A DNA stretch of 64,000 bases from Gonatopus flavifemur (lineage: Eukaryota > Arthropoda > Insecta > Hymenoptera > Dryinidae), in the NCBI GenBank assembly GCA_018340375.1, contig JAFFJZ010000099.1, forward strand, positions 124,001-188,000, read 5' to 3'. Below, piece after piece: positions 10,925 to 22,520 of this stretch (positions are counted from its first letter, which is position 1; each line of letters opens with the position of its first letter). A program made the translations under genes and the position numbers. The notes beneath the pieces were generated by a model. The model ran no database searches. It was not told where the DNA came from and was given only the letters and a program-made list of their open reading frames with translations.

Positions 10925-11308
10925 GCAACAGTAATTTCGACATTTACGGGTCTGGTGCGGACCTGGTACAGCTCTATTGCATGCATGTTCTGGGCTTGGT
11001 GCGGTCTTGGTGCGAACACGTTCCGGGATTTATCGTCTATCGTCATTCACTGTGTGCGGGTTTAGTGCAGCTAGGTGCAATCGCGTTGCGCGTGTACGGT
11101 TCGCCAAACGGCCTTGGTGCAAACGTGGTGCGGGCGTAATCATTTTTGTGTGCAGGAGTGTTGCAGATGTGGTGCAGGCATATACGGTACTGTTATGGGC
11201 GTGGTGCGGGTGCTTACAGTATTATTGCGGGTTCAGTACAGATGCGCCCGCAACACATCCGTAACAGTACCGTATATTTCCATTTCAGCGATTTAAAAAT
11301 TTTAACTC
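10925..11308. repeat. GC-richer zone with recurring TGGTGCGG motif
   Basis: TGGTGCGG, GTGCGGG and CGTGGTGC recur many times at irregular spacing, unlike the AT-rich surroundings. Several overlapping frames are open for 70-110 codons only because the motif lacks stops. The inverse motif zone is at 7123-7370. Confidence 0.55.
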
Positions 11309-11949
11309 GGGCGAACACAATCTTTCCTACGGACCTTGATATTCAATTGATGAATGACGCAAAAGGGTGAAAAATTTCGGTCGCGCGTTAATAAATAAAC
11401 CGCTGTATTTCGCGAACTAAGAGTCCAATCGATCTGAAACTTTCCACAAAGTTTGTCCATATACTAGTGAACAACTTTGTCGCTGGAAGTTTTTTGTAGC
11501 TCATACTTCCCCTGACACTTTTTCAATGCAAAGCATGGAAAACAGGGTTTTCACTTCGGATTAAAAAATTGGTGATTTATTATCAACTTTTATGAATTTT
11601 TTATACACTGTTGTCTTCGGGGAAGTCTTACGAATCAGAATCCGGAAGATTCATCAAGATACATCGAAAAATGACCGAGTTTGAACGAGTTTAATATTGG
11701 AAAACATTGATTTGTGGTGCGAAAGAACAGATAGTTTTTATTTTTTTTTCGAAAACTACTGATCCCAGAAAAAAATCGTCAACGAAGACTCATATTCATT
11801 TTTCAAGCCCTCTTGTCCAGTATTTCTAGATTTTCGGAATTCCGAATTTTTTTTTCGACCCTTGACGTCATGGCTTGGACAATACTTATGCCGCTTCTCG
11901 AGCGCCTACGTGGTTATTGCATTGGGGCCCTCAATTCTGAATACACTGT
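11309..11949. repeat. right outer arm of the 6.8-kb inverted repeat
   Basis: Inverse of 5105-5756 and uninterrupted, so it serves as the empty site for the 5749-7120 insertion. Confidence 0.7.
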
Positions 11950-11983
11950 TTTCAAGACAAACTTCCTTAACTCGTCATTATAT

Positions 11984-12485
11984 CACACCGAGAAAATGTT
12001 ATACTTGGATTTATTTGGATTGACTAAATTTCGTTTCAATCAACTGAACTTCTACCTAAATATCAATTTACTAGAGTTTTAGTTTGATCAAATGGAAAAT
12101 TCAATCCATCCACATAAATTTTTAGCCATCTCAAATGAAATTTACTTAAATCAAGTAAAAATTTACTGGATGCAATGAAATGTCTAGTAGGTTCATATTC
12201 AAGTGAATCATTTTTCTGTGTGCAGTGTGAGAAAATTCCCACCGCAAACTTCAGAATATTTGTGTTAATTTCAATACAAAAGTTTGGAAGTACTCGACAC
12301 AAAATATTTTTGTATTAGATTTCCCACCCTTTATTGAAATTCAAACACAATATTACCTCAAAATGGTTTTCATACCAAATTCTATTTGAACTCTTATGAA
12401 ATCTTTAGTGAATTCCAAACACAAATATATGTGTCGATTGCTTCTAAATTTGGTGTATTAAATTCACAAATGTTTTCAACGGTGT
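11984..12485. repeat. two adjacent MITE-like repeats
   Basis: ACACCGAGAAAATG near 11995 pairs loosely with CATTTTTCTGTGTG near 12222, and CAGTGTGAGAAAATT near 12223 with TTTTCAACGGTG near 12480. Boundaries and duplications are not clean, so the split is tentative. Confidence 0.4.
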
Positions 12486-12489
12486 ACTC

Positions 12490-12838
12490 CTAACAACTCT
12501 GATTATTCTCAACACGATGAGCCATTCGATTATTCGAATGCCGATTTCAGTTATCGATGCAATTGCACACGAATATCAAGAATTCTCAACTCCTTTCCCA
12601 TGTGAACTCGATGCACCGTGATGTATTGATTCTATTTTGCCCTTAATATAAAGTATTCCATGAATTCATACCCAAAGTACGAAGAGCGCATCACATTGAT
12701 GTCTCGTGTTTCAGAGAAGAAGAGTCGAAAGTGTCAGTCGTTCAACGACCTGCGCCTCTTTGGAACCGAGACGTCCACAACGTGATATCGCGTGCCTTCG
12801 TCCATTAACCCGGTTAATCGTACGCTCGTTAATTCCTA
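12490..12838. other. single-copy-looking, GC-richer patch
   Basis: This stretch shows none of the repeat motifs of its neighbours and is richer in CG. A short frame from ATG at about 12701 (MSRVSEKKSRKCQSFNDLRL and a few more residues) runs to TGA near 12785, and a pyrimidine-AG (GTTTCAG) lies inside it. It could be a host exon or regulatory DNA, but nothing proves coding. Confidence 0.3.
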
Positions 12839-13072
12839 CACCGAGAGAAAAAGCATACTGCAGAAGTATGATGCACTAAAGTTTCTAATGCATTTGTCAT
12901 AACGTGCTTCCAACGCTCGGTACCCATGCTTAGAAAGCATGTGACACATACCCAAAAAGCATGGTCTCGTGCGTTAACTGCATGAGTCCCGAGCGTTAAA
13001 AGTACGTTGTAACAAATGCGTTAGAAGCATTGAAGTGTGTCATGCTTCTAAAGCATGCTTTTTCTTTCGGTG
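12839..13072. mobile_element. 234-bp palindromic MITE with TA duplication
   Basis: Ends CACCGAGAGAAAAAGCAT and its near inverse, TA at 12837-12838 and 13073-13074. The interior repeats AAGCATG-type motifs that add smaller hairpins. Confidence 0.8.
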
Positions 13073-13298
13073 TATTTCGCGCGGCAATTTATTCTCATCC
13101 ATTCGGCGGATCATACGCGTATCTCTTCTTCCTACCGGACATGCGTATTTTTCATCGAATGTCAATTCTCACGTATTCAACGTACCCTGAGAAAAAAATT
13201 AGTTGAATCTGCATAGTGCTAAGTCAGTATTTGAACAGCTTTGGAAAATGGTTAAAAAGTGCATCAATTGAAATGGATTCCACGGCAAAGCGGTCAAA

Positions 13299-13426
13299 CC
13301 TAGAAAGAATTACTCTAGTCAGTCTCTAGGCTATTACGAGGTCTTACTAAGCTTAGCAAATCTTTGACAAGAGCCCAGTAAGGTATTGCGAGGCCTAAAG
13401 AATAACTAGAGTGATTTCTACTCAGG
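13299..13426. mobile_element. 128-bp hairpin MITE
   Basis: Ends CCTAGAAAGAATTACTCTAG and an approximate inverse, with AA on both sides (13297-13298, 13427-13428). The hairpin includes GAGGTCTTACT/AGTAAGGTATTGCGAGG. Confidence 0.55.
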
Positions 13427-13469
13427 AAATGTACCACGATGTGTGATGTTTATTAAGAACTGATACCAT

Positions 13470-13632
13470 CCCAAGTAGAAATGCTCTGGTCATTGACGAG
13501 TTTTGTCACGCTTAACTAGCCTTTACATTTACGAATATCTCGCCAGAACCTTGCCAGACACTCGCAAGCATCTAGTTTTTGGCTAGTTAAGCGTTACAAA
13601 ACTCGTCAATGACTAAAGCATTTCTACTAGGG
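13470..13632. mobile_element. 163-bp hairpin MITE with CCC ends
   Basis: CCCAAGTAGAAATGC pairs with GCATTTCTACTAGGG, and the arms include TCATTGACGAGTTTTGT. The flanking dinucleotides AT/AC do not match exactly, so the target duplication is uncertain. Confidence 0.6.
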
Positions 13633-13689
13633 ACTCTCAAAATTTTTCTCTGTATGCAATCGTTTTTCTTCAATGTGAAGCTTTTCAAG

Positions 13690-13812
13690 ATTATACAGGA
13701 TAAGGGTTGTCGTAGATATGTAGAAATTAAGCGTTTAGCGGATAATAGACAGGGTTGGAGGATTTCATCAAACCAGTCATAAGACTGATTACTTCATGAT
13801 GATGATGAATAC
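13690..13812 (+). pseudogene. 3' scrap of an RTE-like retrotransposon ORF
   Basis: Thirty codons ending TAA at 13780-13782 encode IIQDKGCRRYVEIKRLADN followed by RQGWRISSNQS. This matches the C-terminus of the reverse transcriptase ORF at 62954-63829 almost residue for residue, on the other strand. After the stop both copies run through a short matching segment into a (GAT)n-like tail (13800-13810), typical of RTE 3' ends. It is a severely 5'-truncated insertion. Confidence 0.8.
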
Positions 13813-14223
13813 TCAACGATTTCTGTGGAAATAAAATGTGTATCCAATGATATCAAACAATTATCAAAGCACAAAACCCCGATTTCAAAGTTCAAAACTG
13901 TGATAAGGGCCTATCATTTAGAATTGAGGAACCGATAGTCATTCAGGCCCTTTTATAATTCTCGGATTCATTTTCATTTTGACTCAGGAATCGTCCAAAG
14001 TGCCATCTCGTGCACCACGAAATAAGTTTTTGTTTGTTTTCAACCGTTTCCATAGGATTAACTTCATTAAGGATACGAGGGTTATGAAGGGTTTCAATTA
14101 TTCTCAAGAGTAACAGTACCATAGACACGGATGAAAGTAACCGACATCTTCTCTTCAGGATTATACAGGAGCCTGAGTATAGCTACTGATTCATTGATTC
14201 TGAACGATGAGTTCTTATCGTGT

Positions 14224-14860
14224 ACTTTTCCACTAGTTTTCCACTACTTTTCCACTAGTTTTCCACTACTTTTCCACTACTTTTCCCATTTGAATCGTTC
14301 TGATGGATTCGAAATCCTTGTATAATTATTTTCACATGATCTCACATATCCCCGATAGCTCTCACAGTATAGAAATATCCCATAGATCACCCATAGAACA
14401 GTGGGAGTGAGAAAAGAAACGTTATAATGCCAGCAACAACTCATCCGCTACTTTTCCACTGCTTTTCCACTACTTTTCCCATTTAAATCGTTCTGATTGA
14501 TCCGAAATGCTTGTATAATTATCGTGACATGATCTAACATATCCCAGATAGCTCTAACAGTATAGACATATCCCATAGAATTCCCATAGAAAAGTTGGAA
14601 TGAGAAAAAAGCGTGAGAATGCCAGCAACAACTCATCCGCTACTTTCCCACTGCTTTTCTCATTTAAATCGTTCTGATCGATCCAAAATCCTTGTATAAT
14701 TATTTTCACATGATCTAACATATCCCAGATAGCACTCACAGTATGGAAATACCCCATAGATCACCCATAGACCAGTTAGAATGTGAAAAAAACGTTAGAA
14801 TGCCATCAACAACTCATCCTATATCTTCCCACGACTTTTCCACTACTTCTTTTACCTTCT
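14224..14860. repeat. tandem array: 11-bp and about 185-bp units
   Basis: From 14226 to 14290 the 11-bp unit TTTTCCACTA(C/G) repeats about six times. From 14285 a unit of about 180-193 bp, starting near CCCATTTGAATCGTTCTGAT, repeats three times (starts near 14285, 14478, 14656), each containing ACTCATCC and TTTTCCACT. Similar minus-strand frames at 14448-14757 are repeat by-products. Confidence 0.75.
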
Positions 14861-14924
14861 GTGTCAAGATGATGAGGGCGTGGCCAACGCTCCCTTCAGT
14901 TCTCTGGTAGTATGCAACATGCCC

Positions 14925-15055
14925 GACTAGTAATAAGCCCGACCCCACTATCATTGGTGGATCACTAGTAATGTTTAGTAATTTCACTAGAAATTTCTAG
15001 TTTTCAGCCAATGACAAGCAGTCGGGCTTCTCGCATACTACTAGTTTTCTTCCCT
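14925..15055. repeat. imperfect hairpin with GCCCGACTAGT/GTCGGGC arms
   Basis: GCCCGACTAGTAATAAGCCCGAC on the left pairs in part with AGTCGGGCTTC on the right. Possible small MITE; ends not fixed. Confidence 0.35.
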
Positions 15056-16190
15056 CCTTCCTTCGTACATATGACCACGCCTCTCCACTAGACGCCGATA
15101 CGCGTGCAGCATTGATTTTGGTCAAAAATCATCTTTTTTTAAAATCGCTCAATTAACATCCTAATCACTGAATATCATTCTGATTATGTGTTCAATGTAT
15201 AGATTAGAGTCTCTAATTTCTGTTTCCCTTCTTATTTCACCTCCTACGTCTTTTTTTCCCCAAGAAAATTGCATTTTCCTTCATTACTTTTCCACTACTT
15301 TTTTTTACACAATCAGAACTACTTTTCGTTCCACCAGGGCAGAATCATAGTGCATACGCTAAAAATCCTTTTGTTCAGAAGCCTGTTGTTTCTTCATCAA
15401 TAATTGTAAACAAATGTGACGGAAACTATACAAAGCCTGCGTGATGTATTTAGGCCATTTTAACATAAGTCATGACTTCGGCGATTTCAGTTAGACCGAT
15501 ATGTAGTTAATCTTGACTAATTTTTATGAAGAGAACAGTGGTTCATGCATTCAATTTTCCTTGAGGAAACCCTATATGTATGAGCTGCTTCGCTTTTGTC
15601 TGCGAATCATAACAAGAACATCAACAATGATGCACTCGACACCAAACATTGTAGAATATCTGCCATACTTCTTCCTGTACAGAATCTGTGAATGGGAATT
15701 ATGATTTATATGCCTCATAAGTTCCGAAATTTCCCAACAATACAATTATATGAAGCTTGCCTTTTTTTACTTCTGTACTTCACAGATGCCCTGGTAAATG
15801 AGTAAGCAGAGTAATCGTGATTAACTCAATGAAAATTGAGCATATGCAACAATATTCTGATCATAGAAAATGATTTAGATTTAGAATGATTAGAGCCCAA
15901 CTGGACTAAAGTGACTGAAGATACAATTCATTCTAAAATCTTCTCTCCAAAAGTTTTACCTCTCCAGTTATTTCATTGTAGATGATATTTCTATTCTTTC
16001 GAATCCCTATTTTCATTATCATTTTCAGACGATTCTCTTCTTGAATATCATCAATACTCAGCAAAAAATTTGTGATTGAAAAGAATAGAAAAGAAGTGGA
16101 TCCGAATTTGGAGGTCACAAAATTCATTTCAAAGAAATTTTATTCTTCTCTATTTCACCTTATTCCATGGAATACATTGAAATCTCATTC
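15056..16190. other. non-coding, partly repeated elsewhere
   Basis: No gene is seen. The segment 15790-16060 is related to 20820-21050 (shared AAAATTGAGCA and ATATTCTGAT landmarks), so this is part of a dispersed repeat. Near 16194 an isolated CACTGAGAAAAAAAATTCC matches MITE ends but no partner end was found. Confidence 0.45.
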
Positions 16191-16378
16191 TACACTGAGA
16201 AAAAAAATTCCTCGAATACATGAAATGGATTTCATTGACTTCCATTTCATTGCATTAAGGGTGTCCCCTGGTCAATTTTTTCACTAGAAAACTACTAGAT
16301 CGTTTCAATCATTTCACGTAATTAATATTCAATTAATTACATCGACCTTTAGATAAAAAAATCCAAGATAAATCGGAG

Positions 16379-17721
16379 CCCGTGTGGAAATTAATTCTTG
16401 GCGCCAGTTAGGGCCAAACTAGGCGTCCTTACTTTATTCCAGGCCCTGTTTTGCTTACCTTTATAGGGCCTAGACAGGATTGTCACGCTCTCATTTCCAG
16501 GGCCTGTACTGTATTCCTAACTTGGGCCTATGTAGGACACCCATGATGGGGCCAATGCAGGCTCTGAAACTAGGGCCTTTGAATGTGTAATAAATTTTTG
16601 CATAGATTATCAAATTAGATGAATATCGCAAGGAGAGAATAAAATTCCCACCCGGGTAGAAATGATTTATGACATTCCCCAGTTCTATTCAGGGCCTGGT
16701 CAGGGCCTGATCAGATTTGATGATTTGATATATTAAAATGATTATTTTGATTGTTTCTTAATGAATCAAGTACCTTTCAGTTCATACAACGTTCCCTTTT
16801 TTATTGTCATGTCTACGAGTATAAGGTATTAATTATCATTATGATTTTCCATCAATTCATTGATTATAAAATTTTTATCTCATTGAATTTATTCAGTGAA
16901 ACCGAAACTATTGACTTTTATCTAATATCAAATGGAAAATTTCTTGCATTTCATTCCTGTGCTCGATCAAAACGACAGAAATTTGGCTATAAAAATGGAT
17001 CTATGTAAAGACTTCGAATTGTAAATAGTTTAAAACTTTAGTTGAATAAAGAGGTTATATATTGCTGTTTTCAACCAAGGTTGGGTGCGCCTAACTTTTC
17101 AAAACAAGGGGAATATTGGTAATGCAGGTCGGCCCTACGAGGGTTGTGTACAGGTGTGCTTAAATTAAAATCTTTGGGAGAATATGGGAGGCCTAGCAAG
17201 GCCCTATACGGGTTGCAGTAGGGTGCGCCCAAATTGAAATCTTTGGGAGAATATGGAAAGCTTAGCAAGGCCCTATACGGGCTGTAGTAGGGTGCGCCAG
17301 AATTAAAATCTTTGGGAGAATATGGAAAGCCTAGCAAGGCCCTATACGGGCGGTAGTAGGGTGCACCTGAATTAAAATCTTTGGGAGAATATGGAAAGCT
17401 TAGCAAGGCCCTATACGGCCTGTAGTGGGGTGCGCCTAAAATAAAATCTTTGGGAGAATACGGGAAACACAGTAAGGCCCTATACGGGCTTTAGTAGGGT
17501 GCGCCTAAATTTTTCAAACAGGGGGAAACATTGGAAATGCATCTTGGCCCCACATGGGCCTTGTATGGGTGGCCCTGAGTTAGAAAAATCAGGCCGAATA
17601 TCAGAAACCCGACTAGGCCCCTTAGTGGTTAAGGCTAGGCCATCCTAAGTTTGGATACCCGATTTAAGCCCATACAGGGCCTATATTCAATACAGGACGC
17701 CCGGACAAATTTCCACACGGG
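16379..17721. mobile_element. CCCGTGTGG-ended element with internal 69-bp array
   Basis: Ends CCCGTGTGGAAATTAATT and AAATTTCCACACGGG, with AG on both sides (16377-16378 and 17722-17723). It contains no transposase-like frame. Much of the right half is a 69-bp tandem array, and GGGCCTA-type words recur throughout. The ends resemble those of the elements at 54219 and 55647, which suggests one family of non-autonomous elements. Confidence 0.7.
17150..17515. repeat. 69-bp tandem repeat, about five units
   Basis: The word TCTTTGGGAGA begins at 17171, 17240, 17309, 17378 and 17447, exactly 69 apart. Because 69 is divisible by three, one minus-strand frame stays open and reads as a 23-residue repeat (FPYSPKDFNSGAPYY core). 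No start context, homology or other feature argues for a protein. Confidence 0.85.
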
Positions 17722-17723
17722 AG

Positions 17724-19480
17724 ATGCCGGCTCTGGTCTCAAAATAATTATACATGGATTATATTTGCTATAATATAAAAAAAAACTGAATAGAGGTTTC
17801 TTATTGGCTGATAACGAAATTTCGTTCTAATTATTCATGACGAGTTAGTTGAACAACAAACAGACCAGACCCGGATTGTTTGATTGATTCTGAATCATTT
17901 TATCCAAAGTTTAATGCAATTGATTGAATATTTTTGCGTAAAATGGTTGAAACGATCTAGTAGTTTTTTGGTGAAAAAATCGACCAAAGCACTCCCTTGA
18001 ATGAATGTCTTTTTGACTCTATAAAAATTTCATGCCCATAAAAAGTCGTTTCATTCATACTATCAAATCAGTTCATTGAAATTTATTTTCTGAAATTATA
18101 AACGCACTCTATTGACTGAATCACTAATTACTTTTGTCAATATCATTTTTCATCCGATTTAGAATTCTCATGTGATGAATTCCAAAGTCAAAATCAATGA
18201 AATACAACTTGAATTTTATAACGTAAGGTTTCGTATGGAAATCGAGCGTGATAATACTTAGTATTTGAAATTCTTAACAATCAAGTATTTAACATGATAA
18301 TTTTTTTCTCCGCCAGAATAATTATTGATTCCAAGTGAAAATATATTTTATAAAACGAATAGACATGGCATACAAATGATGAACGTTTTTAATCATGAGA
18401 AAAATAACGCGAGATCAGGCTAATAAAATACTTATTATATTCAAAAACATGAAGTTATGGGACCAAAAATACTGTTATTTATAAACCGGTACAGTTTAGA
18501 GTATAATAATCTCATTCCTTTCAATACACGTGATTTTTTCAGACAATGAAATCAAATCATATACTCAATAGTTGTGAATTTCAATTCCAAAAGTTCTATT
18601 TTTTGACCAGAAAACTAAGTTTATGATCACAATGAGATACTTTTTTAGTTCGAACTTCAGAGCAATTTTTCTGAATAAAAGCTATCGAGAGACGCGGTAG
18701 CGTCTCGACGCCAAGTACATGAAAACTCTGTGAGAAAAAGAAAATAAAAAAGCATAAGTCGTGCGCTACCGTGTATCTTTACACGAAAACCAAGATTTTC
18801 TATAGTCAAAAAATCTTTAACCCACAATAACTCATCACACATTGAATTTCACGAAAAAATAATTACACTTCTATTATATAATTCGAATACACACTTTCGA
18901 TTAAGCACACTACGAAGTTGATCCGTTCACGCGATCCCGAGATACAAACGTTTCAAATTTTCATGCGATCAAAATATGACGATTCTGATCCATCATCGTC
19001 ATCTTTCTTCTAAACACTTCAGATCTTCGCTAGAACCAATTCAGGCCGGTTTTCAATTTTCGCTACCTTTTAGATAGGTTTCCAATGATACCCATGTCAC
19101 TCTCTCTCTTTCTTTTTCCTAACAGCCAATAGCGTTCATTCTTCATTTCAGTATATATTATAATCCAAACATCCAATAGCGTTGATTTCAGTGTAGTGTG
19201 GTCTATACATTGTCAAAACATAAACAAATAACCTGTCAATGAGGCGATGTGATGATAGGTTATTATAATATTGGAAGAATAATTGAAAAATGGATGAATT
19301 GCAGGTTACTACATCACAGGTATCACAGGTCGTTATAACAACAATCAAACGCACACGAATAACCTGGAATTATATATACTTTTATATATGACTTGAAAAA
19401 ATTCATGAATAAATTAATGAATAAATGATGAGGTTATTTGTGAAAAAAAAACAGAAAAAGTTTGAAAAAGGTATAAATAA
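17724..19480. other. unassigned, no gene seen
   Basis: AT-rich, with a short CT-rich run near 19100 and some repeated words (CCAATAGCGTT at about 19126 and 19172). No coding region or element ends were recognised. Confidence 0.4.
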
Positions 19481-20820
19481 ATCTATTTGCTACATTTAGA
19501 AAATTGGTATATACACAGGTAAGCTCCGTATGATGTATTATTCATAAAATACAATATTCCCTTACAGACAACAGCTCAGCAGATATACCGTAATCCCTTA
19601 TGAACAGTCTGCTACTGTTGGTTCTTACCACCAGAACCACAGGCTGATGATCAAATAAATCATACAAGGTCTAGTCGAAAATAATGATTCAAATTTATGC
19701 ATTACTTTTTAGGTGAAACCTTATTCGATATACCATAACCGCCTCACAAACAATCTACTATAAGGTTCTCCTGCTAGAATCGTTGGAAAATGATCAAATG
19801 AATCATATCGAGCATGCTCAAGGGAAAAGATTCAAGTTTATTTGCAATTCCTCCACATACCAGAAAGTCAGAGATATATCATAAGTTCTGACAGACAGTC
19901 AACTACTGGAGCCTTCCGAAGTAGCTGATCAAAACCAGATGACCAGCTACTTCGGAAGGCTCCACTGTCGATTTCTCTAATTAGGATCATAGGCAATCGA
20001 TGAAAAAGATCATACCGAGCCTGCTCAAGGGTGATTATTAAAGTTTATTTGCTGTTTTTTTACAGGCAAAAGTATAGTGGATAGGCCATAATCTCTAATG
20101 GAATCCACTATTCTGCAATCAGAATCGTGAACAAATAATGAAACAGAATAGTGAATAGATAATGAATGTAAATTGAATTATAGCAAGTTTGAAAAACATT
20201 CGAAAATAAGGTTAGTTACCGAGCACTTCAGGTATACTAAAATATGACATCCTGAATCAAAATTATAAACTATGTACAAAATGGTTTCCCAAGATTCTCT
20301 GAGTAAAATTACAGGTGGATCAAGAAAAAGTAGAAAGGATGCAGGTATACTATACGTCTGTATGTTACTTACCACCACGATCAATATCATCAGGTAGCGT
20401 AGAAGGAAAATGGAGAAAAGGCAGGAGTGCAGTGGATATACCACAGGTCCTTGCGTTGGGTACACTATTATCAGATTCTTCCAATAGAATCACAGGTAAA
20501 TGAAGAAGAAGCAAGAAGGATGCATGTTGCCATACATCTTTATGTTACGTATCACAATGATCAATGTCATTAGGCAGCGTCATAGGAAAATGAAGAAAAG
20601 GCAGAAGTGCAGTGGATATACAAGTCCTTGCATTGAATAATACCACTATCAGATTCTTCCAACAGAATCATAGGTGGGTGAAGAAAAAGCAAAAAGGATG
20701 TAGATGTACCATACATCTGTACGTTGAATCCTACCATGATCATTAGGTAGCGTTGAAGGAAAATGCAGAAAAGATAGGAGCGCAGTGGATATATCACAAA
20801 TCTTTGCATCGGGTGCATTC
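19480..20820. repeat. degenerate tandem array, units about 175-200 bp
   Basis: The best-kept part is 20311-20820. There the word GTGCAGTGGATATA (or a one-base variant) begins near 20427, 20607 and 20781, giving periods of about 180 and 174. Left of that, units are more diverged and marked by GATATACC words. A perfect 21-base hairpin (TGGAGCCTTCCGAAGTAGCTG and its inverse) lies at 19913-19964. Related units recur at 23200-23300 and, inverted, at 23640-24715. Confidence 0.6.
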
Positions 20821-21237
20821 CACTGACGAATGATTAGAGAGATTGTTTAGGATCAACTCAACGAAAATTGAGCAGATACAATATTCTGATGATAGAAATT
20901 GTTGCAGAACAACTACAGGTCAACTTGACTGATGTGACTGGATGTGACAATTCATTCTGAATGTTTTCCTCCAAAGTTCCATCTTTTCAGTTGTTCCATT
21001 CAAGCTGGATTATATTTGTGTTCTTACAAACCATCATTTTTATCTTTACTTATCTTGGTTTTGGAATGGTTCAATTCTCAATTATCATGAACATTAAATG
21101 GTTTGGATATTTGATAAAATATTGCTTTCTAATGGTCATGAATCACTTTGAATACATTTTGAACATTTCTTAGATCCTAGAGTTACTAAATCTCTCAACC
21201 CAAAATACTCTATGACAATTTAATACAATTCATATTA

Positions 21238-22516
21238 GGTGTACAAATAAGTTTCCGCGGTTTGTCAAAAGATGGCCCCACCAGAAGGTTATGGAGAAAT
21301 TGTCAGATGTAAAACGTAATATCCCAAGTTTAGTCATCTGGCAACACCATAACCTTAAAGTACTAGTGATTCCGTATCAGCATCACGTAATTTTTTTCGT
21401 GCAAAAATGTCAAGTTTTATTCCGAATAAGCATCATTTGCGGGAACTTTTGATTTACTTCTTTAATGTGAAAAAATCTGCAGCTGAGGCGCATCGATTGC
21501 TTCTAGAAGCATATGGTGAAGCTGCTTTAAGTGAGAGAAGTTGTCAGGAATGGTTTCAAAAGTTTAAGAACGGTGAGTTTGACGTTAAAGACAAAGAACG
21601 CAGTGGAAGGCCGAAAGTGTACGAAGACATGGAATTAGAAGTACTATTGGAGGAAGATTCGTCCCAAACGCAAAAAGAACTTGCACTTACTCTACAAGTG
21701 ACTCAACAAGCAATTTCACATCGTTTAAAATCGTTAGGAATGATTCAAAAACAAGGAAATTGGGTTCCATATGAACTAAAGCCGAGAGACGTTGAACGCC
21801 GATTATGAATGAGTGAAATGCTGCTTGCCAGGAATAAAAAAAAGAGTTTTTTGCATCGTATAGTCACTGGTGACGAAAAATGGATTCACTACGATAATCC
21901 AAAGAAGAGAAAGTCATGGGTTAAGCCCGGCGAACCATCAACATCGACAGCTAAGCCGAATATTCATGGAAAAAACTCATGCTGTGTATTTGGTGGGATC
22001 AGCTTGGTGTCGTGTATTATGAATTGCTGAAACCAAGCGAAACCATTACTGGAGCTCTCTACCGAACACAATTGATGAGATTGAGTCGGGCACTTAAGGA
22101 AAAACGCGCCCATTACTACTCCAGACACGACAAAATTATTCTTTTACACGATAATGCTCGTCCACATGTTGCGGCGCCGGTAAAAACATACTTGGAAACA
22201 CTCAACTGGGAAGTTTTACCCCACCCGCCGTATTCACCAGACTTAGTCCCTTCTGATTATCACCTGTTCCGGTCGATGGCACATGGTCTGTCTGAGCAGC
22301 GCTTCACATCATATGAAGACACCAAAAATTGGGTAGATTTGTGGATAGCGTCAAAAGATGAAGAGTTTTTTCGACGGGGTATCCGAATGTTGCCAGAAAG
22401 ATGGGGAAAAGTAGTGGCAAATGATGGAAAATACTTTGAATAAAACGTAATGTACTTTTCCTTTACAATAAATTCCTAATTTTTTATAAAAAACCGCGGA
22501 AACTTATTTGTACACC
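21238..22516 (+). mobile_element. mariner element, mauritiana-like, inactivated
   Basis: 1,279 bases between TA at 21236-21237 and 22517-22518, with terminal repeats GGTGTACAAATAAGTTTCCG and its inverse. It encodes one mariner transposase with a stop and a frameshift. The length matches the family's usual 1.3 kb, so the element is complete but dead. On its right is a left-truncated copy of the 503-bp foldback (22521-22948). Confidence 0.92.
21407..22443 (+). pseudogene. mariner transposase (DD34D) with one stop and one frameshift
   Basis: The frame starts MSSFIPNKHHLRELLIYFF, has the N-terminal HTH (WFQKFKNGEFDVKDKERSG) and a second HTH (QVTQQAISHRLKSLGMIQK). It is stopped by TGA at 21806-21808, resumes in frame with the HRIVTGDEKWIHYD motif, then loses one base in the A-run at 21970-21975. 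The third segment carries HDNARPH and YSPDLVPSDYHLF. The second and third Asp are 34 residues apart, as in mariner. The sequence layout matches the mauritiana group that includes Mos1. All three catalytic Asp are present, but the protein cannot be made. Confidence 0.92.
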
Positions 22517-22520
22517 TAAT

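Larger units (their letters stand above)
5105..11949. mobile_element. nested long-inverted-repeat element, about 6.8 kb
   Basis: Outer arms 5105-5756 and 11309-11949 are inverse copies of each other, with shared landmarks such as GCGCTCGAGAAGCGGCATAA. Inside lie a second inverted pair (8105-8785 with 10245-10922), a GC-richer repeat zone in both halves, and several later insertions: a foldback at 5749-7120, MITEs at 7716-7969 and 9108-9577, and a small hAT element at 9748-9903. A third, single-arm relative sits at 45957-46423. No transposase was found inside, so it is non-autonomous or a decayed composite. The terminal boundaries are approximate. Confidence 0.65.

Noticed and set aside
14224..14290. 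Short regular repeats as a CRISPR array
   Set aside because: The 11-bp units are directly tandem without unique spacers, and the genome is eukaryotic.
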